Below, one piece after another: positions 40,800-49,898 of a stretch of DNA of 64,000 nucleotides. The position numbers were made by a program, and so were the translations under genes. Position 1 is the first letter of the stretch. Each line of letters opens with the position of its first letter. The DNA lies in assembly GCF_023347275.1 (NCBI RefSeq), contig NZ_CP094468.1, positions 620,001 to 684,000 on the forward strand, in the 5' to 3' direction. This DNA is from Faecalibacterium sp. I3-3-89. GTDB lineage: Bacteria > Bacillota > Clostridia > Oscillospirales > Ruminococcaceae. The notes under the pieces are model-generated. The model was not told the DNA's origin. It searched no databases and saw nothing but the letters and a program-made list of their open reading frames with translations.

Positions 40800-41501
40800 T
40801 TATCGCTTCCAGACCGCTGCGGCATTGGAACGTGACATCAGTTCTTCGACCGGGATTCCGGCTGGGCAGATGTCCTGGCACGCAAGAGATTTTCCGCAGC
40901 CTTCAAAATAAAGCTGACGATACGCATTTGCGAGTTCTGTCCGATGGGCAATATCCTGTTCTTCGTTCAGAATACGGTAAGCGTTGACGGGCAGAACAGC
41001 TCCAGCAAATTCACTGTTCGGGTCAAAGTTCGGGCAGACCTCCAAGCAGCAGCCACAGAGCAGACACTTAGCAGATCGATACCGCTGGCTGTGCGTATAG
41101 CTGGTCTGGAACGCATCTCCTTCCAGCCACAGCTTTGTCCGCTTCAGTGCTTCAAAGATCACGGAACGGTCTACGACCAGATCTTTCACCAGTGGGAATT
41201 TGCTCAAAGGCTCCAGAGTAACAACGCTTCCCTTACAGTCCCGCAGAAAAACGGAACAGGCAAGACGAGGCAGACCATTGATCCGCATGGCACAGGCACC
41301 GCACTTGCGTATCATGCAGCCGCATTCCCACGCAATGGGGGAAACGACCGTTCCGCTCTTTTCGCACAGAGGGCTGCGGTGATTCAGCTCGTTCAACACC
41401 GAAGCAATCGAGGTGTCCGCACTTCCCTCAAAGGAAAACTCCTGCCAGCAGGGTGAAGCCTGCGGGTTTTCCTGCCGTTTGATTCGGATGGTGTAGTTCA
41501 T
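40800..41501 (-). CDS. frdB: Fumarate reductase/succinate dehydrogenase iron-sulfur subunit
   Basis: A 233-residue electron-transfer subunit. The plant-type [2Fe-2S] motif is ECGCMIRKCGACAMRINGLPRLAC (in part). CLLCGCCLEVCPN and CGKSLACQDICPAGIP provide the cysteines of the two further clusters. Its ATG overlaps the frdA stop (ATGA). Last gene of an anchor-flavoprotein-FeS operon, reducing fumarate or oxidising succinate at the membrane. Confidence 0.9.
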   Translation of the reverse strand: MNYTIRIKRQENPQASPCWQEFSFEGSADTSIASVLNELNHRSPLCEKSGTVVSPIAWECGCMIRKCGACAMRINGLPRLACSVFLRDCKGSVVTLEPLSKFPLVKDLVVDRSVIFEALKRTKLWLEGDAFQTSYTHSQRYRSAKCLLCGCCLEVCPNFDPNSEFAGAVLPVNAYRILNEEQDIAHRTELANAYRQLYFEGCGKSLACQDICPAGIPVEELMSRSNAAAVWKR

Positions 41502-43051
41502 AAATCATGCCGCCTTTCGGGGATGGATTCAAAGCTGATGGCGATATGCTGCCCGTTCCAGTGTGCCACGGTGGTTTTGCAGTAAACGGCATCGTTGCGT
41601 TGGGGATAATCTGCCCGCCAGTGCGCACCCCGGCTTTCTTTTCGGGCGAGGGCACTTTCCAGCATGGCACAGCCCAGAAGCGGAAGGGTGCCAGACAGTT
41701 TGCGGATTTCCTGAATGCCCGCTTCCAATGTCTGTGCATCCCGCACGACACCGAGTGCGTTCAGCAGAATACGATTCATCTGCATTTGAGCGTCCGGGGA
41801 AAGTTCGGGCAGAAGGGATTCTTCGGCACAGGGCATATTGGGGGAACTGACTGTTTCCCGGCAGGCAGTTTCCGCAGCAATCTGTCCTCCATAGATCGCA
41901 CCCAGAAGAGAATTTCCACCCAGACGGTTTGCGCCATGGTACTGAGCGCAGCATTCACCGGCAGCGTACAGATTCCGCATCGAAGTGCGGTGCCGCTCGT
42001 CCACCTGAATGCCTCCCATAAAGTAGTGGATACCCGGCAAAATCGGAATGGGTTCTTTGCGAATATCTTTGTGCAGATAGGTCTGACAATCATCCACCAG
42101 TCCGGCAAGTTTATGCTCCATGACTTCTTTAGGAAGCTCTGTCATATCAAGGAACACCTCATAGTCACGGCTGACCGTCCAGACTTCCCGCGCGGTGATG
42201 TCACGCGGCATCAGGTTGCCGAGTTCCGGATATTTTTCTTCCATGAAATACCACGGCTTCCCGTTCCGTAATGCAAACAGCCGCCCGCCCTCACCACGGG
42301 CGGCCTCACTCAGAAGCATCCGTTTTTCGCCCAGTTCGACCGTGGTAGGGTGGTACTGGATCATTTCAAGATTTGCCATCGGAACGCCCAGACGGAACAG
42401 TTCTGCGGTGACTTCTCCGGTATTGGCAAGAGAGCCGGTCGTATCACCGAATAAGCCATGCAGCCCGCCTGTGGCAATCAGGACGGCATCGCATACAAAC
42501 CGCAGCAGTTCGCCAGTATAGGTGTCCTGCACTGTGCAGCCACCGCAGATGTTCCCGGAAAGCAGCAGGGTGCGGAACTTATGGTGTGGAAAGCGTTCGA
42601 CCGTTCCTGCGCTTTCTTCCCGGCGCACAGCATCAATCAGAGCGGTCATTAGCTGCTTTCCCGTATCGCTTTGTGCAAAGGCCGTCCGCTTTTTCTTCTG
42701 TCCGCCAAAATTCCGCAGGTCGAGTTCATCGTCATCTGTCACGTTGAATTGTACTCCCAGATGGTGCAGGCTGCGCACCAGTTCGGACGCAGCCTGCGTC
42801 ATCCCCCAGACTGCATTCGGGTCAGCAAGTCCGCAGGCAGCGGTCAGGGTATCTGTATAATGCTGCTCCGGGCTATCCTCCTCTCCCTTGGTATTCAAGG
42901 CTGCATTGATTCCGCCCTCTGCCATAACAGACTGCGCCCGCTCGGAGGCAAGGGAGGACACCAGCTTTACCGTCCAGCCGTTTTTCACAGCAGTCAAAGC
43001 AGCGGAAAGCCCTGCCAGCCCTGCACCCACGATCACCAAAGTGTGTTTCAT
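41498..43051 (-). CDS. frdA: Fumarate reductase/succinate dehydrogenase flavoprotein subunit
   Basis: A 517-residue flavoprotein. FAD dinucleotide fold LVIVGAGLAGLSAALTA, active-site segment LSEAARGEGGRLF, and C-terminal YHGANRLGGNSLLGAIYGG are typical. Where the family has SHTVAAEGG with the histidine that binds FAD covalently, this protein has AQSVMAEGG, so FAD may be held non-covalently. The ATG at 43051 overlaps the stop of the membrane subunit. Confidence 0.9.
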   Translation of the reverse strand: MKHTLVIVGAGLAGLSAALTAVKNGWTVKLVSSLASERAQSVMAEGGINAALNTKGEEDSPEQHYTDTLTAACGLADPNAVWGMTQAASELVRSLHHLGVQFNVTDDDELDLRNFGGQKKKRTAFAQSDTGKQLMTALIDAVRREESAGTVERFPHHKFRTLLLSGNICGGCTVQDTYTGELLRFVCDAVLIATGGLHGLFGDTTGSLANTGEVTAELFRLGVPMANLEMIQYHPTTVELGEKRMLLSEAARGEGGRLFALRNGKPWYFMEEKYPELGNLMPRDITAREVWTVSRDYEVFLDMTELPKEVMEHKLAGLVDDCQTYLHKDIRKEPIPILPGIHYFMGGIQVDERHRTSMRNLYAAGECCAQYHGANRLGGNSLLGAIYGGQIAAETACRETVSSPNMPCAEESLLPELSPDAQMQMNRILLNALGVVRDAQTLEAGIQEIRKLSGTLPLLGCAMLESALARKESRGAHWRADYPQRNDAVYCKTTVAHWNGQHIAISFESIPERRHDL

Positions 43052-43587
43052 ACATTGTTCCACCCGATATAATATAGAATGATCGAACCGGCAGCAAACA
43101 GCACCAGTATAGAAAGAATCAGATAGAGGTCGCCGCGCTGCTCCTTATCCCGGACGATGCCCAGCGATACCAGAAGGGGTCGGAGATTGAGCAGAAGATG
43201 CACAAATACCGAAGCAACCAGTAAAAGCTGCGTCAGCAGCCGGACCGTTGTGAACGGAAACAGAATGTATACGCCATCCTGCACTCTGCCGAACACGCCA
43301 ATATGGAAAAAGAGCATGAGTAAAATAGCAAGCCCACTGGTGCGCCTTGCCCAGAACAGAGCATTCTGCTTTCCGTAGAGTTTTCCGCCGGACCGGGAAG
43401 CCCGGAATGTCTGTGCGGTCAGCAAAAGCCCAAGGACGGTGTGCGCCGCCAGAATGCCAACGCCGATCCATGCCAGAAACTTTCCTGCCCCGGAACTGAT
43501 GCCCAGCAACATAAAACTGCCCATCAGCCCATGAAGCAGACAGATGAAAAGTAGCAGAACGGAGAGAATGGTGTTCAGTTTTCGCAT
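43048..43587 (-). CDS. Membrane anchor subunit of the fumarate reductase operon
   Basis: A 179-residue protein with five hydrophobic helices and histidines inside them (H19, AAHTVLG, FFHIGVFG, FVHLLLN) that could ligate heme, as in cytochrome b type anchors. It couples to frdA by an ATGA overlap. The assignment rests on operon position and topology; sequence similarity to known anchors is weak. Confidence 0.7.
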   Translation of the reverse strand: MRKLNTILSVLLLFICLLHGLMGSFMLLGISSGAGKFLAWIGVGILAAHTVLGLLLTAQTFRASRSGGKLYGKQNALFWARRTSGLAILLMLFFHIGVFGRVQDGVYILFPFTTVRLLTQLLLVASVFVHLLLNLRPLLVSLGIVRDKEQRGDLYLILSILVLFAAGSIILYYIGWNNV

Positions 43588-43994
43588 GAGGGGTCCTCCA
43601 TTTCTTCTGCGGAGAGCAGAAGGATGTCTGCATCCGGCAATGCTGTTGCATCAAGCGTATTTTCCGAAACCAGCAGCAGTTGATACCGCCCATTGATTGC
43701 ACGGGAACGCAGCATGGTTTCGCTGTACTGCTTCAACGTGACATCTGCTCCGGCAGCAGTCAGGCGTTCACAAAGAGCCGTTGCATAGCAAAGCAAGGGA
43801 TAGTCTGTTTCGCAGACCGAAAGCGTCATGTGCGGCAGTCCGGCATCGGAAAGGACTTCTGTCTCACCGGAAACAAATGCTTTCAGATCATTCCGGAAAT
43901 CCGCATCGGAAAACGGTTCCAGCGCAGGGTTGATTTTCAACAAATGTTTCCGAATTGTTAAGACGCAAAAATAAGTAGAGGTGGTGCTGCTCAT
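43575..43994 (-). pseudogene. Fragment of a peptide-type ABC substrate-binding protein
   Basis: 139 codons that resemble an inner segment of family 5 solute-binding proteins (LCYATALCERLTAAGADVTLKQYSETMLRSRAINGRYQLLL, in part). There is no signal peptide and no ribosome binding site before its ATG, so it is probably a remnant, or its upstream part was lost by frameshift. It overlaps the anchor gene by 13 bp and could still be co-translated. Confidence 0.5.
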
Positions 43995-44102
43995 GTAAGG
44001 GGGTCACCGTTTGATCCGAACGAAGTTCCTGCCCCTGTTTGTGCAGCGGCGTTGACGAAAAGTCGGTATCACGTTCGGACGGCTTATGAAATTTTCAAGG
44101 TA

Positions 44103-44188
44103 CGGTTTGCGTTTGCAAGCGTAGCGTAGCAATGAAAGCCCCAGTGGTTTTTTAAGCAACGGAACGGTCTTGCACAGCAAGATGGAAG
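44103..44188 (-). repeat. Dispersed 86-bp repeat, copy 1
   Basis: On the minus strand this runs from CCATCTTGCTGTGCAAGACC through CCACTGGGGCTTTCATTGCT to GCAAACGC. About 85 percent identical by eye to 56497-56583, which lies inside a broken recombinase gene. Confidence 0.7.
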
Positions 44189-44189
44189 G

Positions 44190-44860
44190 ACTTTGCCCTG
44201 ACAAGTTCCCAGAAAAGAAAAATACCGCCCACGCAGCGCAGCGATGATTTTGTCGGGTGAATCGGCGGCAAAATTGATCGGGTGTGTTGCGGGGCGGTAA
44301 ATTCTTTTGCGGACTTTCCCTCACTGAAGTGGTGGGTCTCACGGTGATAACCAACCACTTTCTGTGGCTGTGTTCAAAATGAACACGACCACATCTTGTG
44401 GATGACTTGTAACCAATCCACAAAACCAGTGGGACTTACAAGAAAAATACCACGGCATGTAGAATGCGTCAAGAGGGTTTTGAAAAATTTATTGAAGTGA
44501 AGCAAGAAAAGTATGACACATCTTGTAGCTTTAGGAAAAAATACGCTATGTGAATCAGAACAACCCCCATTTTCTGTCTGCGGTAGATCTTTCTATTGCC
44601 GGCAGCAACAGGATGTTGCATTTTTGACCATTGTCTAACAATCGATGCAAAAAAATGCAGGGGAAAAACCCCTCAGATGGTTAGGTAAAACAAATTCACG
44701 AAGTAAAAATAGCACTCCCACCGGGCGTTGTCAAGCAGAAACAGACAAGTTTACAGAGGCGAAATTTTTTCGATGCGGGAAACGTTTTGCCTCCTCTATG
44801 CCGCAGGGGAAGCTCCAATAACGAAATCTTTTTCAAAATCTCCGAAAATGACTAAACTCC
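44190..44860. other. Gene-free stretch with two hairpins
   Basis: No credible gene. Hairpins: 44327-44360 (AAGTGGT/ACCACTT) and 44363-44393 (TGTGG-TGTTC / GAACA-CCACA). The 73-codon ORF at 44728-44949 overlaps a promoter and looks spurious. Confidence 0.5.
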
Positions 44861-44889
44861 TTGACAGAGGAGACGGCAGGGCGTATTAT
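44861..44889 (+). promoter_or_regulatory. Promoter of the ATC-hydrolase cluster
   Basis: TTGACA (44861-44866), 17-bp spacer, TATTAT (44884-44889). Confidence 0.65.
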
Positions 44890-44934
44890 TTTGGCAGAAG
44901 GACCGCGGAGAAGCGGCATTTTATAGAATGGAAA

Positions 44935-44950
44935 GTTAGCTTTGCCTAAC
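44935..44950. promoter_or_regulatory. Candidate iron-regulator operator 6
   Basis: GTTAGCTTTGCCTAAC, a perfect GTTAG-N6-CTAAC dyad about 45 bp after the promoter and 73 bp before the first ORF of the cluster. Confidence 0.6.
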
Positions 44951-45022
44951 TCAAAACTCTGCCCTATACGAAGAAATATATCTCTTCTATTTACAGGTGG
45001 AAAATAAATAGAGAAGGAGCGT

Positions 45023-45205
45023 ATGCCCGCCCTGTGCAATGTGGATTTTGCAGCGATGGAACTGCTTCACGCAAGGCTGGTGCGGACGACCACCTGTGCA
45101 AATGGCTGTAAGTGCGACTACACCATCTGCGGCGATCAGGATCCATACTTAAAGGAACATCCCGAATACCGGGACGAAAACGGATACAGGAGGAACAGGG
45201 AATGA
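45023..45205 (+). pseudogene. C-terminal fragment of an ATC-hydrolase-family protein
   Basis: 60 codons ending TTCANGCKCDYTICGDQDPYLKEHPEYRDENGYRRN (in part), the usual C-terminus of L-2-amino-thiazoline-4-carboxylate hydrolase family members, which are about 200 residues long. The first 140 residues are missing. AGAAGGAG lies upstream, so a short protein may still be made. Its end overlaps the start of the next gene by 4 bp. Confidence 0.65.
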
Positions 45206-45687
45206 TTTTACAAGTGATTCTGGAAGGTCTTGGGTTGGGAGTTCTGCTGGTTCTGATCTGCGCTGCGGGCATCCGTAAGGGGGCTGTTGGGATGGTGCAT
45301 CTTTACAGCCCGGCGGTGCAGCAGCGGTGCGTAAAACTGGGGCTTACAAGTCCGGAACGCATCCGACGCAACAGCCTGCTGTTCAAAGCAGTCTGCATTC
45401 CCGGCTATATCGGCTATGTGCTGGTCTGTGTCTATGGGATAAACGGTGCAAAGGGCTTTGTTCAGGGTTTCTGGCAGTTACTCGTCATCTTGTCCGTTAT
45501 GAATCTCATGGACCGCCTGTTGGTTGACGGCTATTGGGTGGGGCACACGAACGCATGGACGATCCCCGGAACAGAAGATCTGAAGCCTTATATTACCGCC
45601 AAGGACAAGGCGAAAAAGTGGCTGTTCGGCACGGTGGGCATGGCAGTCATAGCGATGGTGCTGGCGGCAATGATGACAGTACAGTGA
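45202..45687 (+). CDS. Four-helix membrane protein, family member A
   Basis: A 161-residue membrane protein starting MILQVILEGLGLGVLLVLI. Four hydrophobic helices. The segment MDRLLVDGYWVGHTNAWTIPGTEDL is paralogous to IDKLWVGHSQFWVLPGLED at 49895-50374 and more distantly to the protein at 49210. The start overlaps the preceding fragment (ATGA). Function unknown. Confidence 0.75.
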   Translation: MILQVILEGLGLGVLLVLICAAGIRKGAVGMVHLYSPAVQQRCVKLGLTSPERIRRNSLLFKAVCIPGYIGYVLVCVYGINGAKGFVQGFWQLLVILSVMNLMDRLLVDGYWVGHTNAWTIPGTEDLKPYITAKDKAKKWLFGTVGMAVIAMVLAAMMTVQ

Positions 45688-45789
45688 TCGGAAAGACCCT
45701 TCTGTCAGCAGCTTTTTCCGCTTCTTCGCAAGGGTCGGGGACAACGGGATGAAAATGCAGATCGTGAAAATCGAATTCGGAGGCAAGCA

Positions 45790-46524
45790 ATGAAAATGAG
45801 CAAAGAAAAACGAGCACTCATCGCAGGTATGATTGGGTGCCTTTTATATGTGATCGGCGACTTTTTGTTTGCGGCGACCGGGAAAAGCCAAAGCACAGAA
45901 TCCATTGGGCTGATGGTCAAGGTCGCCTATCTTGATATGGCAACATGGCGCATGGTGGTCAGCATCATCTGCGGTGTTCTCGGAACGGCACTCTATTACA
46001 TCGGTTTTCACCAGATGTGGAAGCTTTTGAAGCAACGCCTCACCCAACCGAAGCAGCAGAAATGGGTCAAGCTGTTTCAAATTGCCTATCTCACCGGCAC
46101 GGTCTGCTGGGGCTATGTTCATGCTATGTTCATGAATGTGGCGCTGATCTTCAAGTTTACCTTTGAGAAATACGGCGATATGCAGGCGGCAGCTGAAATT
46201 GCCAACAAGGTGTTTTACTGCAACGCCGCGCCGCTGCTGGCAGCATATATCCTGTGTGATGTACTTCTTTCTGTCGTGATGCTCGTTATGATCTGGAAAA
46301 GGATGCTCCCGCTCAAAACGACGGCACAGCGGATATTGGCATCCTTCTGCAACCCCATCGTTTTTACGGGGATTGTGGGAAATCTCTTCACGCTTCTGCC
46401 GTGGCCGCTGGATCAGATCGATCACGGCACGGAATCCGCCGGACACCTGCTGGTTTTGGTATTGGGGCTGGTTTTGCTTCGGGAGAAGGCAAAATGCGGA
46501 GAATGTAAGGAGACCGTGCAATGA
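45790..46524 (+). CDS. DUF6796-like membrane protein
   Basis: A 244-residue protein with seven hydrophobic helices (IAGMIGCLLYVIGDFLFAATG, VVSIICGVLGTALYYIGF and others). It resembles an uncharacterised family seen beside ATC-hydrolase genes in gut Firmicutes (DUF6796, from memory). GGAGGC precedes the ATG. Its stop overlaps the next gene (ATGA), so they are co-translated. Confidence 0.7.
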   Translation: MKMSKEKRALIAGMIGCLLYVIGDFLFAATGKSQSTESIGLMVKVAYLDMATWRMVVSIICGVLGTALYYIGFHQMWKLLKQRLTQPKQQKWVKLFQIAYLTGTVCWGYVHAMFMNVALIFKFTFEKYGDMQAAAEIANKVFYCNAAPLLAAYILCDVLLSVVMLVMIWKRMLPLKTTAQRILASFCNPIVFTGIVGNLFTLLPWPLDQIDHGTESAGHLLVLVLGLVLLREKAKCGECKETVQ

Positions 46525-47153
46525 AATACATGGGTATGCCCTTTGGAATGTGGATGCTGTTTGCCGGTTCCTTTCAAAAGCAGCTGACCGCTGTGCTGGG
46601 CTATGATGCAGACACCGCAAGAGCCATTACCAAAAAAGCAAAGCCGCAATACCGGCAGATCATCCGCAGGCTACCGGAGTTTGAAAAAGGCGACCGGTTC
46701 AAGATGAACCTCGTCAACTGCGCGATGATCGGTGCGTTTATTCTCTCCATGCCGGAGCACCCGGATGTGGAGCGGCTGACGGAGTATTATGCAAAATCTA
46801 TGATGACAAAGCCCATGCAGTGGTTCTGCCGCAAGAGCGGAAAAAGCAAGTTTACCCCAAAGGATATTGCCGCCATGAAGGCCACTGCTGCTCTGAAAGC
46901 CGCCGACCGCAACCCCTACTCGTGGAACATGGAATTTTACGAATACCCTGACGGCAGCGGCTACGAAGGACGCTTTACCAAGTGCGGCATCTGTGTGCTG
47001 ATGAAGGAGCTGGGGCTGTATGACCTGACCCCTGCTTTGTGCCATCTGGACTACACCATGAGCGAAGCAGGCGGTGTGACAAATTTTGTGCGGCAGTATA
47101 CCCTTGCTTCCGGCGGATCCTACTGCGACTGCGGGTACAAAAAGAAAGGGTAA
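46521..47153 (+). CDS. ATC-hydrolase-family protein 1
   Basis: A 210-residue member of the L-2-amino-thiazoline-4-carboxylic acid hydrolase family. Visible family features: WNMEFYEYPDGSGYEGRFTKCGICVLMKELGLYDLTPALCHLDYTM (in part) and the C-terminal CDCGYKKK. Characterised members open a thiazoline ring. Cysteines and acidic residues in the TKCGIC...CHLDY segment are candidates for the active site. Overlaps the preceding gene. Confidence 0.8.
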   Translation: MKYMGMPFGMWMLFAGSFQKQLTAVLGYDADTARAITKKAKPQYRQIIRRLPEFEKGDRFKMNLVNCAMIGAFILSMPEHPDVERLTEYYAKSMMTKPMQWFCRKSGKSKFTPKDIAAMKATAALKAADRNPYSWNMEFYEYPDGSGYEGRFTKCGICVLMKELGLYDLTPALCHLDYTMSEAGGVTNFVRQYTLASGGSYCDCGYKKKG

Positions 47154-47159
47154 CGGACG

Positions 47160-47762
47160 ATGAAGAGGAAGAAAACCTATCTTTCCCGTGATTTCCGGGA
47201 GACTGCGGCACTGCGCTTTCCCGCGCAGGCAAAGGAACTGAACACCGCTTTCGATATGCGCCTGAGTGCGCTGCTGGCTGAAAATGCAGATGCAAGCAAG
47301 GAAAAGCAATACCACCTCAAGCGGCAGATATTGCCGGGCATTGCGGCCTACGAAACCTTGCAGCGAGTCATGCCGAAAGAAGAAGCACTGCAAACCGTTC
47401 ACGGCTATGTGGAGCGGCTGGCGAGAACGAGCCACAAACAGCTTGCCGCCCTGCTGCACATACCGGGGCTTTACCGCCTTGTTCCCGGCGTTTTCGTCAA
47501 ATCCACCCGGAGCGTTTTCGGCCCGGCGGCGGGCTTTGCCCCAAAAGAACTGCAGACCGGTAACGGCGTCTGGCGTGTGGATATGATGAAGTGTCCCTAT
47601 CACGACACCTGCACAGAATACGGCTGCCCGGAGCTGTGCCGCTGCTTTTGCGACAGTGATGACATCAGCTATACTGGGCTGCATCCGAAGCTGATCTGGG
47701 AGAGAAGCATGACGCTGGGGCACGGAAATGACCGCTGCGATTTTTGCATGAAGGTCAGATAA
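47160..47762 (+). CDS. ATC-hydrolase-family protein 2
   Basis: A 200-residue paralogue of the preceding protein, with WRVDMMKCPYHDTCTEYGCPELCRCFCDSDDISYTG (in part) and C-terminal GHGNDRCDFCMKV. The many cysteines (CPYHDTC, CPELCRCFC) suggest metal or substrate binding. It starts 7 bp after its neighbour. Two complete members and one fragment in one cluster is unusual. Confidence 0.78.
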   Translation: MKRKKTYLSRDFRETAALRFPAQAKELNTAFDMRLSALLAENADASKEKQYHLKRQILPGIAAYETLQRVMPKEEALQTVHGYVERLARTSHKQLAALLHIPGLYRLVPGVFVKSTRSVFGPAAGFAPKELQTGNGVWRVDMMKCPYHDTCTEYGCPELCRCFCDSDDISYTGLHPKLIWERSMTLGHGNDRCDFCMKVR

Positions 47763-47782
47763 TAGCGGGGAGGCAGATTGGT

Positions 47783-48565
47783 ATGGAAATCAAACGATTC
47801 GGCAATATAGAGGGAAAGACCATGATGCTGCTGCACGGAAATCTTATGTGCTGGCAGCAGTTTGAGGATTTGATCCCGCTGCTGGAAAGGAAATTCTGCG
47901 TGTATGCCGTCAGCTTCGATGGCTTTGACGGAACAGGCAAAACAACCTACACGACCGCCCAGAATCAGGCGGACAAGTTGGCCGGTTATATTGAGAAAGA
48001 GCTTGACGGACGGCTGGATCTGCTTTTTGCAGAGTCGCTGGGCTGCGGACCGGCTGTTTTTCTGAAGGCTTCCCCAACCGTTCAGATCGATCGGATGATC
48101 CTCAGCGGGCCGGAGTATCTGGATTTCGGAGTGCTGAATCGACTGATTTTGAAGGTCATGCCGCAAAAGCAATATCGAACGGCACACGAAAAGTATATGC
48201 CTGCATGGGCACTGCGCTTTATGGGGCAGACGGAGCAGGGAATGCAGACTATGCTCCGCCGTATCCCGGATCATATCAGTTTGGAATCCGTCCGGGCCAC
48301 TTGGGAGGCAGGACTTTATCTCTATCGAACGGACTTTTTGGTACAGCCCGATGCAAAGGTCGCCTGTTGGTACGGAGAAAAAGAAGGGCACATGAAAAAG
48401 GCCATCCAGCGGCTGCGGACGGCATATCCGAGCCTGATCGTCCGCTGTTTCCCCGGTTTCGGCCATGGCGAGATCATCAATCATCCGGCGCTGCTTGCAT
48501 CGGAGCTGGAACGCTTTCTGACGGATGGCGGGACAGAGAGATGTGCTAAAGGATCAGGAAAGTGA
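47783..48565 (+). CDS. Alpha/beta hydrolase
   Basis: A 260-residue alpha/beta-fold hydrolase. MMLLHGNLMCWQQFEDLIPLL is the oxyanion-hole region; the nucleophile elbow is FAESLGCG; the catalytic histidine is in GFGHGEIINHP. The ATG at 47783 has GGGAGG upstream; a longer frame from 47744 overlaps the previous gene. Substrate unknown; an ester or thioester linked to the cluster's main substrate is possible. Confidence 0.85.
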   Translation: MEIKRFGNIEGKTMMLLHGNLMCWQQFEDLIPLLERKFCVYAVSFDGFDGTGKTTYTTAQNQADKLAGYIEKELDGRLDLLFAESLGCGPAVFLKASPTVQIDRMILSGPEYLDFGVLNRLILKVMPQKQYRTAHEKYMPAWALRFMGQTEQGMQTMLRRIPDHISLESVRATWEAGLYLYRTDFLVQPDAKVACWYGEKEGHMKKAIQRLRTAYPSLIVRCFPGFGHGEIINHPALLASELERFLTDGGTERCAKGSGK

Positions 48566-48571
48566 AATACA

Positions 48572-49213
48572 ATGAAAGTTACAACATTAGACGAAAAATC
48601 CATCCGTGATATCGGCCATGCCTTCGGCTATTATGACTATGAAGAGGAAACAGGAATGTCCGCTGCCTTTTCCGGGAAAGAAGCCACGGCAAACTATATC
48701 TGCGCTTATGTGCGCGGGGTGCTGCGGGGCGGCTTTCTGCACACCACCAGCGAGCGGGGCGAGGGATATATCGCCTACAAGCTGCCAAAGGAGAAGATGG
48801 GACTCAAGACGATGTGGCCCATCGCCTGCGGAATGCTGCACAACTCCACCCTGAAGCGCCTTTTGCAATTTGGTATTGCCATCAAGCGGGGCGGGGCTTC
48901 CCTGCAAGACCGCATGGACAAGGAAAAGAAACCCTACATTTTCGTTGGACTTGTCTGTGTGCGGGAACAGTATCAGGGGCAGGGCTATATGCGAAAGGTG
49001 CTGGACCTTGCCTTTGCTGAGGGCGACCGGCTGGGCGTGCCGGTGATCCTGGAAACGGATGCAAAAAGCAAGTGCGACAAATATGTCCATCTGGGCATGG
49101 AACTTGCCGGAGTGCGGGACATCGGCGAATTTGGAAAGCTGTATGACCTGATCAAAAAACCGGACGCGGAAAAGCAGCAGTCTGTCAGTACGGAGGCATC
49201 AACATCAAAATGA
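48572..49213 (+). CDS. GNAT-family acetyltransferase
   Basis: A 213-residue protein. The acetyl-CoA motif is VCVREQYQGQGYMRKVLDLAFAEGDRLGVPVILET (in part), followed by KYVHLGMELAG. The N-terminal half has YICAYVRGVLRGGFLHTTSERGEGYIAY, seen in a gut GNAT subgroup. It follows the hydrolase by 6 bp and overlaps the next gene by 4 bp. Confidence 0.85.
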   Translation: MKVTTLDEKSIRDIGHAFGYYDYEEETGMSAAFSGKEATANYICAYVRGVLRGGFLHTTSERGEGYIAYKLPKEKMGLKTMWPIACGMLHNSTLKRLLQFGIAIKRGGASLQDRMDKEKKPYIFVGLVCVREQYQGQGYMRKVLDLAFAEGDRLGVPVILETDAKSKCDKYVHLGMELAGVRDIGEFGKLYDLIKKPDAEKQQSVSTEASTSK

Positions 49214-49701
49214 AAATCACGGTTCTTGTAACGCTCATGGTATTTCTGGCATACTTTCTTGTTTTATACGGCGGGGTGGGTTTCATTCAGGACAAGCGTT
49301 TTTTCTCATCCGCACCAAAGGAAAATCTGGACGCAATCCCCGATACAAAGGAACGATTTCCCGGCGCACATAGTATCGGCTGGGTGATTGAGATCATTGC
49401 CATCCTGCTTTTTCTCGCTGCGGCGGCACTAAGCGTATGGGACGGCGTCAGAAACGGCTTCGGCTTCCTGGACTTCTTTGTGCGGTTTCTCGCCGTGCTC
49501 TACGCCATGGAGATCTACGACATCATTTTCTTTGACTGGGTGCTGCTGTGTCACTCCAATTTCTTTCCGCATTTCTATCCGGAGCTGAAGGGCGTGGTCG
49601 GTCCGCATATGTTCGGCTATAACAAGCGAACACATATCCGGCACTTTGTGATCTACATTCCCGCCTCCGCTGTGGCAGCGTGGCTTTGCGCACTGCTTTG
49701 A
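49210..49701 (+). CDS. Four-helix membrane protein, family member B
   Basis: A 163-residue membrane protein. The segment YDIIFFDWVLLCHSNFFPHFYPELKG corresponds to the DG-x-WVGHS-x-F-x-x-PG pattern in the paralogues at 45202 and 49895. Helices at about 4-22, 56-75, 84-103 and 146-162. Overlaps the acetyltransferase gene (ATGA). Confidence 0.75.
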   Translation: MKITVLVTLMVFLAYFLVLYGGVGFIQDKRFFSSAPKENLDAIPDTKERFPGAHSIGWVIEIIAILLFLAAAALSVWDGVRNGFGFLDFFVRFLAVLYAMEIYDIIFFDWVLLCHSNFFPHFYPELKGVVGPHMFGYNKRTHIRHFVIYIPASAVAAWLCALL

Positions 49702-49745
49702 GGACGTGTGACAGAAGCAATAGTTTTGGGAGGCAGAGATTTTCT

Positions 49746-49898
49746 ATGCGTGTGATAAAAAAAGTCCTGCATGAAAAAAGAAAAACAACAGAAGCCCATA
49801 TCCAGCAGCTTCAGCATAAGGGAAAACAAGGAATCCGCTACACCGCGATGATGCCAGATGCTCGATTCGCACGCAGACTGAGAGGAGAAAAACAATGA
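49746..49898 (+). CDS. Small basic protein
   Basis: A 50-residue basic ORF, MRVIKKVLHEKRKTTEAH, with GGGAGG upstream at 12 nt and a 4-bp overlap (ATGA) with the next gene. No family recognised. Coupling and the ribosome binding site are the only support. Confidence 0.4.
   Translation: MRVIKKVLHEKRKTTEAHIQQLQHKGKQGIRYTAMMPDARFARRLRGEKQ

Noticed and set aside
44728..44949. 73-codon ORF before the ATC-hydrolase cluster
   Set aside because: It covers the -35/-10 pair and most of an operator dyad, lacks a ribosome binding site and has no protein-like pattern.
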